This document shows, piece by piece, positions 1 through 9,661 of a DNA stretch of 64,000 nucleotides. The translations under genes were made by a program, and so were the position numbers. The notes beneath the pieces were generated by a model. The model ran no database searches. It was not told the origin of the DNA and saw nothing but the letters and a program-made list of their open reading frames with translations. Each line of letters starts with the position of its first letter. The stretch's first letter is position 1. The stretch is from Closterium sp. Naga37s-1 (taxonomy: Eukaryota; Streptophyta; Zygnematophyceae; Desmidiales; Closteriaceae). The stretch is from assembly GCA_947471745.1 (NCBI GenBank), contig CANJKZ010000952.1:1656001-1720000 (forward strand), read 5' to 3'.

Positions 1-3000
1 ACCCGGCGGCCGCTTCACCCTGAAAATCCACATGCCACTGACAATGTTCGCCCCAGGTGGGGGAACCTCGTCGACGTAGGTGCCTGTGGACTTCCAGGAA
101 GCCATCTCTGCGTCCATGGCTGTCTGCCACTGAGAGGAGTACTCACCCTCCATCGCCTCTGCGTAGGAGCGTGGGGTCGGGATGTCTGGTGCATCCGGGT
201 CTCCCTCAGGGGCAATCAGCATGGACACGAGATGAGGTAAAGCAGCCGCAAAGCACTCAAACTCCTCCTGTCTGTCCTCAAGGACGTCCGTGCCAAGAGC
301 ACACTCACCCCCGACGGACGGAGGACAGACAGACCCAGACTCAGCGACAAGGCTAGCGGCGTAGTCTAGACGACAGGCGGCAGCAAAGTCAACAAGCTCA
401 GCGACTAGAGCAGACGCAGCAGAGGACTCAAAGGTAGGGTCAGTGACAACAGTGGCAAGGAGACGCGCGACAGTAGGACTGGCAGCACGAGTAAGGTCTG
501 ACGGCGGGTCGGCAACGTCAGGAAGAGAGGACGCAGGAGGAGACGGCAGAGGGACGCGCTGTGGAGCAGTGGAAGGACGCAGGGTCATATAGTGAGTGCC
601 AAGGACAGGAGGAGGACGCTGACGCGGAGCACGACGACCAGTGCGGGCAGGGCGGACAGGCGACTCTGGACGAGACTCAGAAGACGCAGGACTGGACTCA
701 GGCGACGGAGGACGAGACTCAGGCTCACGACGCTCCGTAAAGCTACCTGTCGGCGCAGTGTAAGGAGAAGGACCAGGCAGTGGAGAGGCAGGCTGTAACT
801 GTGACTGCGACGGGACAGGTGGTGGACTCAGTAGGGGAGGAGGAGTAGGACCAGGAGAGGGCGGGAGACCAAGAACCTGCTGAAGGAGCGGAACGTAGTA
901 CGGCCGCGGCCGCTCAGCACCTCCAGCGCCAACCCCCTCAGCAGCTCCAGTCCCAGCAGCTCCAGTACCTCCAGTACGAGCACCTCCAAGACCGGCGGCT
1001 CCAGCAGCTCCAGCACCAGCAGCACCACCAGCAGCACCAGCACCTCCAGCAGCTGCAGCAGCAGCAGCACCTCCTGCAGCACCAGCACCAGTAACACCAG
1101 TACCAGCAGCACCTCCAGCAGCGCCAGCAGCACCGCCAGCAGCAGCAGCACCTCCTGCAGCTCCAGCAGCACCAGCACCAGCAACACCTCCAGCAGGTCC
1201 AGCAGCACCAGCAGCAGCAACAGCACCTCCTGCAGCTCCAGCAGCACCAGCACCAGCAACACCTCCAGCAGCCCCAGCAGCACCAGCAGTACCTCCAGCA
1301 GCTCCAGCAGCACCAGCACCAGCATCACCAGGACCAGCAGCACCCCCAGCAGCTCCAGCAGCAGCACCGGGGTCCGCGACGCGAGGAGCGCCACTCCGGA
1401 GACTGCAGTGCCGAGCGTACCACTCGCGGAGCTGCAGGGGAGAGGGCAGCGCCCGCCTAGGAGGGGAAGCACTAGCACCAGCTCCAGCAGCGCTCCGAGC
1501 GCCAGAAGCACCTCTCCTGAGGCTGCAGTACTGTAAGTACCACTCACGCAGCTGCTCGGAGAAGAGAGCTCCTCCAGGTGTAGCACTCCCAGGCTCAGCA
1601 CCCCCAGACTCAGCACCCCCAGACTCAGCACCCCCAGTCTCAGCACCCCCAGTCTCAGCACCCCCAGACTCAGCACCCCCAGACTCCGCAACCCCAGGCT
1701 CCGCACCCCCAGGCTCCGCACCCCCAGGCTCCGCACGCTCAGGCTCAGCACCCCTAGCAGGACGAGAGTCGACAGCTACCTCGACAGGGTCAACCGGGTC
1801 TACCTGGGACACACCTGAGGGAGCGGCACCCTGAGGGGGGAGGGGGTCTACCACAGCAGCACCTGGCGCGAGGAAGAGAGGCGGGGGAGGGAGCGGGGCA
1901 GTGCGGTAGGGGAAGAGGCGGTAGTAGGGCACCGACTCGTCAAAAGTGACGTCCTGAGAGGGCAGGACACGGTGCGAGGTGGCGTGGTAAAACTGCCAAC
2001 CAGACGCGTCCGGGACAAAGCCAAGGAAGACACAAGGAACAGCGCGGGAGGAGAGCTTGTCCACAGACGTATCGCGGACAAAAGCTCGAGATCCCCAGAC
2101 CCGAAAACGCGACGCATCGCCAACCTCCCCCGTCCACAGCAGTGTGGGCGAGGTCTCCGGCAAGGAGACACGGGGCCAGAGGTTGAGCTGATGCGCAGCG
2201 TAGCGGACTGCAAACGGCCACAGAAAGTGGGGGGCAGCCGCATGGATCAAGGAGGTACGAGCGACCTCCATGACCAAGCCAATGCGGCGCTCAGCAACCC
2301 CATTCTGCTGTGGAGAGGCCGGAAGCGTGAACGACTGCTCAATGCCGTGCTCCGCACAGTAGGCTGCCAAGAGGTCGGAGGAGAACTCACCACCTCTGTC
2401 AGAGTGCAGACGCAAGACAGGGAAGTCCGAGTGGAACCGCTCGCTGAGCTGGAGACGAGAAGCACGGATCCAAGGGATCAAAACAGCAGGGACCTCACCC
2501 TTTGTGCGCAAGGGGAAGACCGTGGTGTAGCGCGAGAAGTCGTCAACAACGATCAGGAAGTACCGCTCCTGACCCTGTCCACGGACGCGGGCTGGGCCCC
2601 ACACGTCCATGTGGAGCGTCTGCAAGGGAGCAGTCGTCGGGGGAAACGAGGAGGAGTGGGGAGCGGCGCGCTGCCGCCCCTCGACACAAGGAAGACAGGG
2701 AGGAGCAGGCGAGGGTGGTAGGGGAGGGAGTACCCGGGGAAGACCAGAGACAAGGTACCGTTTGTGCATGGCACGAAGGCGCTGCACAGACGGGTGACCA
2801 AGGCGGTGGTGCCAGAGGACAGTCTCGTGCGCCAGAGAGCGACACGAGCAGGGGGCAGACAACTGACCTGACGCAGACGCAGACGCAGCTACCTGAGGGG
2901 ACTCAGTGGTCAGTGTGTACAGGTCCGACCCCGGCTGCCTAGTGAAGGTAGCGAGGTGACGGCCCGTCCGAGCACACGTGCAGTGTGTCACGCGCTCGTA

Positions 3001-3867
3001 GGCAGGGGTGAACTGGTGGACACCCCCGTCCTGGAGCGCACAACCCGCCACCAAGTTCGTAGAGAACGAGGGGAGGTGGAGACCTAACAGAGTCCCCGAC
3101 GGAACCGCAGGACAAGGAAGGACAGTGGAGGAGGTCGCAATGACCGGACCCCCAGAGGGGTCAGCAAGGGAGACAGCAACTGGCCGAGCAAGCTGCTCAA
3201 GGGTAGTGCGGTCACGAAAGAAACAGCGAGAAGCGCCTGAGTCTAGAGTGAAGGTGTGCAGTGCCTCAGTGGACTCAGTACCAGGGGGCGCAGACTCACT
3301 AGCACCTGGAGCAGCAGCCTCACCAGCACCTGGGGCAGCAGACACGGAAGCACCTAGCGCAGCAGCCTCACCAGCACCTGGGGCAGCAGACACGCAAGCA
3401 CCTAGAGCGGCAGCCTCACTGGTGCGAATGCCCGGGTCGGGCGGAACACGCAGGTACTGATCACCCTCTCCACTAGTAGACAACACATACATGGCAGTGA
3501 GAATAGCATCAAAGTCAAGAGCAAAGACATCAATGTTCTTCTTCATCAGATCCCACCAGCGGGGCAGCTCAGTGGCAGTAGGGAACTGAGTGCGCCAAGC
3601 GTCGTCGAGGCGGGAGAAGCAGCGCTGCGTGGTGTGCGCCCTCCCACACGTCTGGCCAGTGCGCTCACCAGTGCGGATGACGTACGTGCAGCTAAGGCCA
3701 CCCCCCCCCCCCCCGTGCTGAGAGTACCACTCACGAAGCTCCTGGGGAGAGAGAGTCTGCTGTCCGCCAGCGCCACCACGACCACCACCTCCGCCGCCAC
3801 CACTTCGACCACCACCGCCCCTGCCGCCGCCTCGTCCACCGCCGCCCCCACCACCGCCCCCACCCCG
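1..3867 (-). CDS. Copia-A copy 1 pol: protease, integrase and start of RT, open to the window edge
   Basis: This is the downstream part of a copia Gag-Pol, acting in cytoplasmic virus-like particles and during nuclear integration. In order it shows the end of the Gly-rich Gag region, an extended zinc-knuckle-like motif (CTYVIRTGERTGQTCG...H...C), protease TLDSGAS, integrase zinc finger (HHRLGHP...CLPC) and integrase core (HMDVWGP, LHSDRGGEF, SPQQNGVAERR). A long Ala/Gly-rich linker follows, then the N-terminal RT (MWIFRVKRPPG) at the window edge. The integrase and RT frames coincide here because a C-run at 1452-1454 has three Cs; copy 2 has four and is frameshifted. I saw no stop codon in this frame across the window. 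The polyprotein is separated from its Gag start by TRIM-1, so the gene is not intact. Confidence 0.88.
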
Positions 3868-5297
3868 TGTCAAAACTAGCAGTAGAAAGTAAGAATGAAG
3901 AAAGGAGGGGGTTCACTAGCAAGCAGTAGGATACATATAGCAAACCCTAATTGGGCTGTACTCACTATAGAGTACCCCACTGCAGGCTAGACAATTATAA
4001 CATTCTGACACACCCCCATAGCCAAAGTGGGGTGTAATCAGCACAACAAGCAAGCATAGTAATAGTTCACAATTATAAGCAAAGCTAGTGGTAGTCACAG
4101 CGGGCAAGTGAGGAGGAGGAGGGACTGTGAGAGGAGAGAAGATGAGAGACGGCGGCTGAAGCTGCAGACACACGGGCAACAGGAGCTGCTGGCACAGTGG
4201 CTACCGGGACAGTGCGCCCCGGACTACTGGAGTAACTGGCTCACGGGCTACGAGGAGCTACAGGAGCAACGGACCCTCGGGCGACAGGCGCAGCAGACTC
4301 TCTGGGCTACCAGGACAGTGCGCCCCGGACTACAGGTGCTGCGGACGACAAGACAGCAGCCTCCGCTCAACCTCCTCCAACTGTCCCACACACCCCCACA
4401 CACCCACTGCTTCACTCCTAACTCCACTTGCACGTCACCCCCCTAGTACCACTCCTTCGGCTCCCACACACCCACCCCCCTCAGCGGCAGCTGCAGCACT
4501 GGGAGACGGAGAAGGAGGAGCAGGGGACGGCACACAGAAACTACACCCCCATACCCCCCACCCCAAACCCTAATTCAGGAGAACGGGCAGCAGCAGGGGT
4601 GGGGCGCCGTCAGAAGCACGGGGGACAGCGGGCAGCGCAGGGGAAGAGGAAACAGGGCGCCCACGGGCCTGGCGCAGCCCGTACGAACCGCGTGCGGGCG
4701 GCCCGAGGCGCGCCCTGGCCTGGCGCAGCCCGTACGGGCCGCGCGCGGGCCTGGCGCTGCCCGTACGGGCCGCGCGCGGGCCTGGCGCAGCCCGTACGGG
4801 CCGCGCGCAGGCTGTACGGGCTGCGCGCGGGCCCTACGCAGGTCGCGCAGGCCGACGGGGGGCGACGCGCGGGTCCCCGTCGCCCGTCGCAGCGCCTCCC
4901 GGGAGCGACGCGCGGAGTGACGGGGCAGAAAGCCGCCGCGCGCCTCGGGGCGCACGGCGGGCAGAAAACCGCCGCGCGCCTCGGGGCGCACGGCGGGCAG
5001 AAAACCGCCGCACGCTCCGAGCGCGCGGCGGGATGAAAAATCCGTCGCACGCCACGGGGCGTGCAACACACAGAGTAGCAGTAGCAGCGGAGGCAGTGAG
5101 GTGGTGGGCCCACCCACAGGATCGACCCAGGAGGGTCGACCTGCTCTGATAGCATGTCAAAACTAGCAGTAGAAAGTAAGAATGAAGAAAGGAGGGGGTT
5201 CACTAGCAAGCAGTAGGATACATATAGCAAACCCTAATTGGGCTGTACTCACTATAGAGTACCCCACTGCAGGCTAGACAATTATAACATTCTGACA
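3868..5297 (-). mobile_element. TRIM-1 copy 1: small non-coding LTR retrotransposon nested in Copia-A gag
   Basis: Two identical-looking 143-bp LTRs (3868-4010 and 5155-5297) begin TGTCAAAAC and end TTCTGACA on the plus strand. They are flanked by the 5-bp target duplication CCCCG (3863-3867 and 5298-5302). Read on the minus strand, the right LTR is followed by a primer-binding site TGCTATCAGAGCAGG, complementary to initiator-Met tRNA. The left LTR is preceded by a purine tract CTATGGGGGTG. The 1144-bp interior has no coding potential I can recognise; it holds GC-rich tandem repeats of about 36 bp near 4660-4850 and 4930-5035. The size and lack of genes fit a terminal-repeat retrotransposon in miniature, which must be mobilised in trans. 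Confidence 0.93.
5103..5154 (-). promoter_or_regulatory. TRIM-1 leader: iMet primer site, hairpin and GGGCCCACC box
   Basis: On the minus strand the primer-binding site (5140-5154) is followed by a perfect 7-bp stem with a 4-base loop (TCGACCC / GGGTCGA, 5122-5139). A 12-bp palindrome GGTGGGCCCACC follows at 5103-5114. The same order occurs in Copia-A, -C and -D. The primer role is established for copia elements; a packaging, dimerisation or promoter role for the hairpin and box is inference. Confidence 0.7.
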
Positions 5298-6214
5298 CCC
5301 CGGCCACCTCCTCCGCTGCTGCCGCCACCACCCCCACCGCTGCCACTAGCCCCTCCTGCCCCGCCACCACCCCCACCGCCTCCACCGCCTCCACCACCGC
5401 CTCCCCCGCCGTCTCCTCCACCTCCCTTGCCCCCTTTGCCCTTGCCGCTGCGGCGCCAGCTCGGAGCGGACGCAGTCCCGACCTGCTCAGTACCAACGAG
5501 GTCGACAGCAGCAGCAGAGGCGACAGAGGGGAGCAGGGGGGAAGGGGAACACCCCTCGAAGAACGGGGTGCGGGGGTCGCCACGAGAGGCAGCTACAGCG
5601 ACTATGCTACTCTCGGCTGCAAGCAGTTCCTTCTCGAGCAGGTCAACGGTGAGCTCAGTGGGGCAGCGAGCGAGGAAGTGGTCCCTGACCGCACGAAGAG
5701 AGTCAGGGAGACGGGTGACAAGGTGGTAGAGAGTGAGCCAGAGCGGGGGGGGGTGGGTGGCAAGAAACTCAGCGGGCATAGCGGCACGGAAGCGAGCCTC
5801 ACTAGTGCGGAGGTGCGTGGTGAGGTCAGCTACTGTGGCGAAAGCGGACAGGTCTGGGAACAGGTAGGGGAGCGAGAGACGGCCTAGCGCAGCAGAGGCA
5901 GGTGAGGAGTAGCGTGCAGCTACAGCAGTGTACAGTGCCTGCGCAGTTTTGTGCTGGCCAAAGTGCTCGCGCTCATCTACCGGCAGGGAGTTGCGAATAG
6001 CAAAGCGAGCGTGGGCGTCACGAGTGTGCCACTGGGAGCGGGCAGTACTGTCAGCAGTAACAGCAGGGGCAGCAGCGAGGCCTAGTGCGTGATCGTACAG
6101 CGAGATGTTCTCCTTGGCAGTGAGCTGGAGGAACAGGTGCAAGTCATCTAGCCAGGTGTCAAACTTCAGTGGGCGGCCCTCAGTATCAAAAGCGAGTACA
6201 GCAGGGCTAGCCAT
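5298..6214 (-). CDS. Copia-A copy 1 Gag, N-terminal part
   Basis: The ORF starts MASPAVLAFDTEG and continues with the gag fold typical of copia elements (DTWLDDLHLFLQ, ARYSSPASAALGRLSLPYLFPDLSAFATVADLTTHLRTSE, LPDSLRAVRDHFL, VDLLEKELLAAE). It then enters an Arg/Lys-Gly basic stretch and a poly-glycine tract, where TRIM-1 has inserted and brings a stop 16 bases into its LTR. Gag forms the virus-like particle that holds the element RNA. The ATG is preceded by only ten bases of Copia-A leader before the TRIM-2 junction. The truncated product would lack the zinc-knuckle region. The N-terminal gag identity is confident; expression is doubtful. Confidence 0.88.
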
Positions 6215-6363
6215 AGTTGGTGGTGCACCTCCCCTCCTTTCCCTTATATGTTCTTGTTTTGCTATCGTGAAACCACCTTTCTCCTTTGCTCAACTCTTTC
6301 GATACTCATGCTAGTACCTTCAACCCTAGTCATGGCTTTTAAGATTCACTAGCTATTTTGACA

Positions 6364-6415
6364 TGGTATTAAGAGCTGTTCGTTCCTGCGGACGTTTTCC
6401 CCTCATGGGCCCACC
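6364..6415 (+). promoter_or_regulatory. TRIM-2 leader: primer site, short hairpin, GGGCCCACC box
   Basis: TGGTATTAAGAGC directly follows the 5' LTR. An imperfect stem CGTTCC/GGACG lies at 6381-6394, and ATGGGCCCACC at 6405-6415. The order matches the other elements of this group; the primer site and stem are less regular than in TRIM-1 or Copia-D. Confidence 0.5.
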
Positions 6416-7243
6416 GTTAGCTTCTGCCTGTCGCGCGCCCGTGGCGTGCGTCGGTTTTCTGCCCGTCGCGTGCCCGTGGCACGCGTCGGTTTTCAGCCCG
6501 TCGCGCGCCCCGGGCGTGCGTCGATTTCGTGCCCGTCGCGCGCCCCGGGCGTGCGACGGTTTCTTGCGGCGCGCGACGGGCCGCGCGACGGTTTCTGCCC
6601 GTCGCGCGCCTTGGACGCGCGACGGTTTCTGCCCGCCCGCCCGCCCTGCTGTCGCCCGCGCAGCTCCTACCCTGCCCCCCCGCCCCCCCTTCTTCTCCAT
6701 CCCCCTGCTGCGCGTGCAGCAGTGGGGGAGAGGGTATGGGGGTGGCGGGTGTGAGTAATCAGCTGCCGCCTCTCCTCCTCTCTCTCCCACTGCTGCACAT
6801 GCCGTTGTGGGGGAGGGGAGGTGTGGGGGAGACGAGGGAGTGGCGGCAAGGATGCCGAGGGGTGTGAAACGGAGTTTTGGGAAAGTGGGGGAGGTTGAAG
6901 GGGGTGGACGCCGTGAAGCCAGCAGCTCCAGTCGCCCGTGAGACTGTTGCGCCAGTCGCCTGTGAGCCCGTTGCTCCTATCGCCTGTGAGTCAGTTGCTC
7001 CAGCCGCTCGTCTAGCCGCAGAGCCAGTTACTCCAGTTGCTCATGTGCCAGATGCTCCAGTTGCCAGTGTGCCAGTTGCTCCAGTTGCCCGTGTGCCAGC
7101 AGCTTCAGCCGCCACCCACCACCTCCTCTCCTCTCATAGTCCCTCCTCCTCGTCACTTGCCCTTTCCTTCTTCCGTTGCGCCTGGTGTACCCTTTCAAGC
7201 GGAACTGTTGCACATGGTTCTCACTGTAGGCAGCTAGGGGGTG

Positions 7244-7462
7244 TGTTGAAATGTATTTGTACACATTTATATACCTGCCTATAGTAGATCCTAGTGTAGC
7301 TTTGTGCTTCTTGTTTTGGTGGTGCACCTCCCCTCCTTTCCCTTATATGTTCCTGTTTTGCTATAGTGAAACCACCTTTCTCCTTTGCTCAACTCTCTCG
7401 ATACTCATGCTAGTACCTTCAACCCTAGCCATGGTTCCTAAGATTAACTAGCTATTTTGACA
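7244..7462 (+). repeat. TRIM-2 3' LTR (219 bp)
   Basis: The LTR begins TGTTGAAATG after the purine tract CTAGGGGGTG and ends GCTATTTTGACA. It contains the segment repeated at 6217-6363, which fixes the pair. One base (C) and the 5-bp Copia-B target duplication follow directly. Confidence 0.85.
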
Positions 7463-7603
7463 CACATCTGTCAAACTATATTTATATAGTTATGTTAGTT
7501 CTAGTCTAGGTGTATTCCGTTGTGCTAGGGTTGGGGTTAGCCTTGCATATATCTTTCCTGTTTTGTTCATTGTTAATCATTCATTACGTTTTATATTCAA
7601 ACA

Positions 7604-7663
7604 TGGTATAGAGCGACGGTTTCCCCTAACGATTTTTTTTCTCTCGATAGTCATGGGCCCACC
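7604..7663 (+). promoter_or_regulatory. Copia-B primer site and GGGCCCACC box
   Basis: TGGTATAGAGC directly after the LTR resembles the iMet primer site with one base missing. A T-run and ATGGGCCCACC (7653-7663) follow. I could not find a clear hairpin between the two, unlike Copia-A, -C and -D. Confidence 0.5.
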
Positions 7664-8936
7664 ACCCGCGCGCCTCGGATTTTCTCCCTTAGGCGCTCGC
7701 GTCTCGTCGCCCTGCGCCTCGATCCTCCCGTCGTCCCCTAGATGGCCCCGAGGCCCTCCTTAGAAGGCCCCGCGGCCTCCCTTAGGCCCCGTGGCTCTCC
7801 TTAGAAGGCCCCGTGGCCTCCCTTAGAAGACCCCGCGGCCTCCCTTAGGCCCCGTGGCTCTCCTTCGAAGGCCCCGCGGCCTCCCTTAGAAGGCCCCGCG
7901 GCCTCCCTTAGGCCCCGCGGCTCTCCTTAGAAGGCCCCGCGACCTCCCTTAGAAGGCCCCGCGGCCTCCCTTAGACGGCCCCGCTGGTAGATGCCCGCCC
8001 GTTTGCATCCGCCCGTACGCACCTGCCAGGACGACGCACCCGCCCATACGCACCCATCCGCCCGTTTGTACGCGCCCTCTCCTCCGCATTCGCCCGTACG
8101 CACCCGCCCGTTCGTCCGAACCTGGCCTCTCGTAAGCACCCGCCGGTAGCTACCCGCCCGTACGCACCTACCCGCCCGTACGCACCTACCCACCCGTACG
8201 CATCCGTCCGCTCGTACTCGAATCGCTTGCGAGCGCCCTCCAGCAGTGCACCGCCAGCAGAACAGCATCTAGCGCCAGCAGTAGCAGCAAGTAGCGCCAC
8301 CTGCAGCTAGCTAGCGCCACCTGCAGCTAGCACCTGCAGCTGCTAGCATCAACAGCAGCCGCCCGTGCCCGCGTTCCGCCCGTTGACAGCCCACCCGTTT
8401 TTTTTTTTTTTCCCCGCTGCCCTAGACCGTTCTCCACCGCTCCCAACCGCACTGAACTGCCCTCCATCGCTCCCAACCGCATCCGACCGCACTGAAGCGC
8501 ACAGAATCGCACTCCGCCCGTGCTAGCTTCCCTGGAACTGCTCAGAACCGCATTCCACCCGTGCTAACCCCCCGTGGAATCGCACAGAACCGCACTCCAC
8601 CGCCCTAGACCGTTCTTCACCGCTCCCAACCGCACTGAACTGCACTCCATCGCTCCCAACCGCATCCGACCGCGCTGAACCCCTCCCACAAGCACCAGAA
8701 CCGCACTCAGCCGCATTCCACCGCACCAGGCCACTCCTAGCCCCACCTGATCGTCCAACACCGTTCCCAACCGCTCTCAACCCCACCCAACTGTTCCCCA
8801 CCGCACTAGACTGCCATCAGTTGCACCATCAGCAGTATAGGCTGCCCCCAGCGCACCAGCAGCAGCTTAGGCTGCCACTAGTAGCACCAGCAGCAACTTA
8901 GGCTACCACCAGAGTACCCCCCCGTACTAGGTTGCC
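7664..8936 (+). repeat. Copia-B leader made of tandem GC-rich repeats in place of gag
   Basis: The stretch holds four blocks: units of about 22 bp built on GGCCCCGCGGCCTCCCTTAGA (about 7741-7985), units with CGCCCGTACGCACC (about 7990-8225), units with AACCGCACTGAACTGC and CTCCCAACCGC (about 8410-8810), and a CAG-rich block (8811-8936). No reading frame resembles the Gag of the sister elements, although gag sits at this position in Copia-A, -C and -D. Confidence 0.8.
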
Positions 8937-9656
8937 ATGTCGTTGTGGCGACAGCCACAGCAACAGCAGTGGTCGCAGCAGCAGCAGTGGCAGCGGCAGC
9001 AGCATAGGTGGCCGCAGCTGCAGCAGTGGCGGGTTCAGTTGCAGCGCCTGCATCATCCTCCACAGCGGGACCCTGACGGACCCGGCCAGTACACACAACG
9101 GTACGTGGGAGCTGCAACTGCTATTGAGCCTTGTGTTTCCAGTCTTGGTGCGCGTGTAGTTCCCGGTCCAGGCGCCTCAGAGGTTCTTAGTGTGGGAGCT
9201 GCAGCTACCACTAGACTAGTACCAGCCTTTGTCGCTGGCTCGGGTGGGACCTCACCGACTGCACGGCTTTCCTTCACCCTAGACTCTGGAGCGTCGAGCT
9301 GTTTCTTTCGCGACTGCACCGACCTCACGCCACTGCACACTCCAGTCACTGTCGCCTTGGCTGACCCCTCTGTAGGATCTGTAGTTGCCGAGAGCACCAC
9401 CACTCTCCCGTGTCCAGCGGCTCCCTCTGGGTTTCTCACAGGTTACTACACCCCCTCGTTCTCTAGGAACCTGGTGGGTGTCAGTCACCTCCACGACCTC
9501 GGAGTCGTCACCACTTTCCCACTGCACGACCCTGTTGCCTCCTGCACAGTCGGTGCAACTGGGGCGCCTCTAGCCACTTTCCACAGGGAGCCGGGCTCTG
9601 GACTGTACTCACTACACACTGGGTCCCACCATACTGGGTCAGGTCAGGTCAGGTAG
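8937..9656 (+). pseudogene. Copia-B protease region, frameshifted before integrase
   Basis: A Gln/Trp-rich N-terminus of about 50 residues leads into an aspartic protease with active site TLDSGASSCFFRD (about residue 115), then the usual region up to PGSGLYSLHTGS. The frame ends at 9656. The downstream integrase frame is offset; the change lies at a short GGTCA tandem run (about 9635-9655), which suggests replication slippage. The protease would cut Gag-Pol inside the particle. The gag zinc-knuckle normally found upstream is missing. The ATG at 8937 is the first in frame, but its use is unproven. Confidence 0.8.
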
Positions 9657-9661
9657 CTGCT

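Larger units (their letters stand above)
1..6219 (-). mobile_element. Copia-A copy 1, Ty1/copia retrotransposon truncated at both visible ends
   Basis: The 5' end of this minus-strand element lies to the right. It carries gag, then protease, integrase and the start of reverse transcriptase, and runs off the left window edge. It matches 25207-31466 almost base for base (about nine substitutions and three or four indels by eye over 6.2 kb). The match stops within the 5' leader, ten bases upstream of the gag ATG, where TRIM-2 LTR sequence begins (shared TTG at 6217-6219). Its own 5' LTR, primer site and leader are therefore missing. A 1430-bp TRIM-1 is nested in the poly-glycine part of gag. Family assignment rests on the integrase-before-RT order and on the protease, integrase and RT motifs. 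Confidence 0.93.
6217..7462 (+). mobile_element. TRIM-2: small non-coding LTR retrotransposon with truncated 5' LTR
   Basis: A repeat of about 147 bp at 6217-6363 matches the 3' part of a 219-bp LTR at 7244-7462 (TGTTGAAATG...TTTTGACA). After the left copy comes TGGTATTAAGAGC, a degenerate iMet primer site; before the right copy comes the purine tract GCTAGGGGGTG. The left LTR lacks its first 70 or so bases, where it abuts Copia-A copy 1 through the shared TTG. The interior has GC-rich tandem units (6420-6660) and repeats of about 24 bp around GTTGCTCCAGTTGCCCGTGTG (6930-7110). It shares its 3' interior with TRIM-1 although the LTRs differ. I see no coding sequence. Confidence 0.85.

Noticed and set aside
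828-1751. Leu/Val-rich ORF on the minus strand that looks membrane-like
   Set aside because: It is an out-of-frame reading of the Ala/Gly-rich integrase-RT linker of Copia-A.
4428-5230. ORFs of 180-220 codons inside TRIM-1
   Set aside because: They overlap on both strands, consist of tandem-repeat readings and differ in length between the two copies; no domain is recognisable.
5238-5729. Proline-rich ORF on the plus strand (and its twin at 30490-30981)
   Set aside because: It is the complement of the poly-glycine and basic part of Copia-A Gag on the minus strand.
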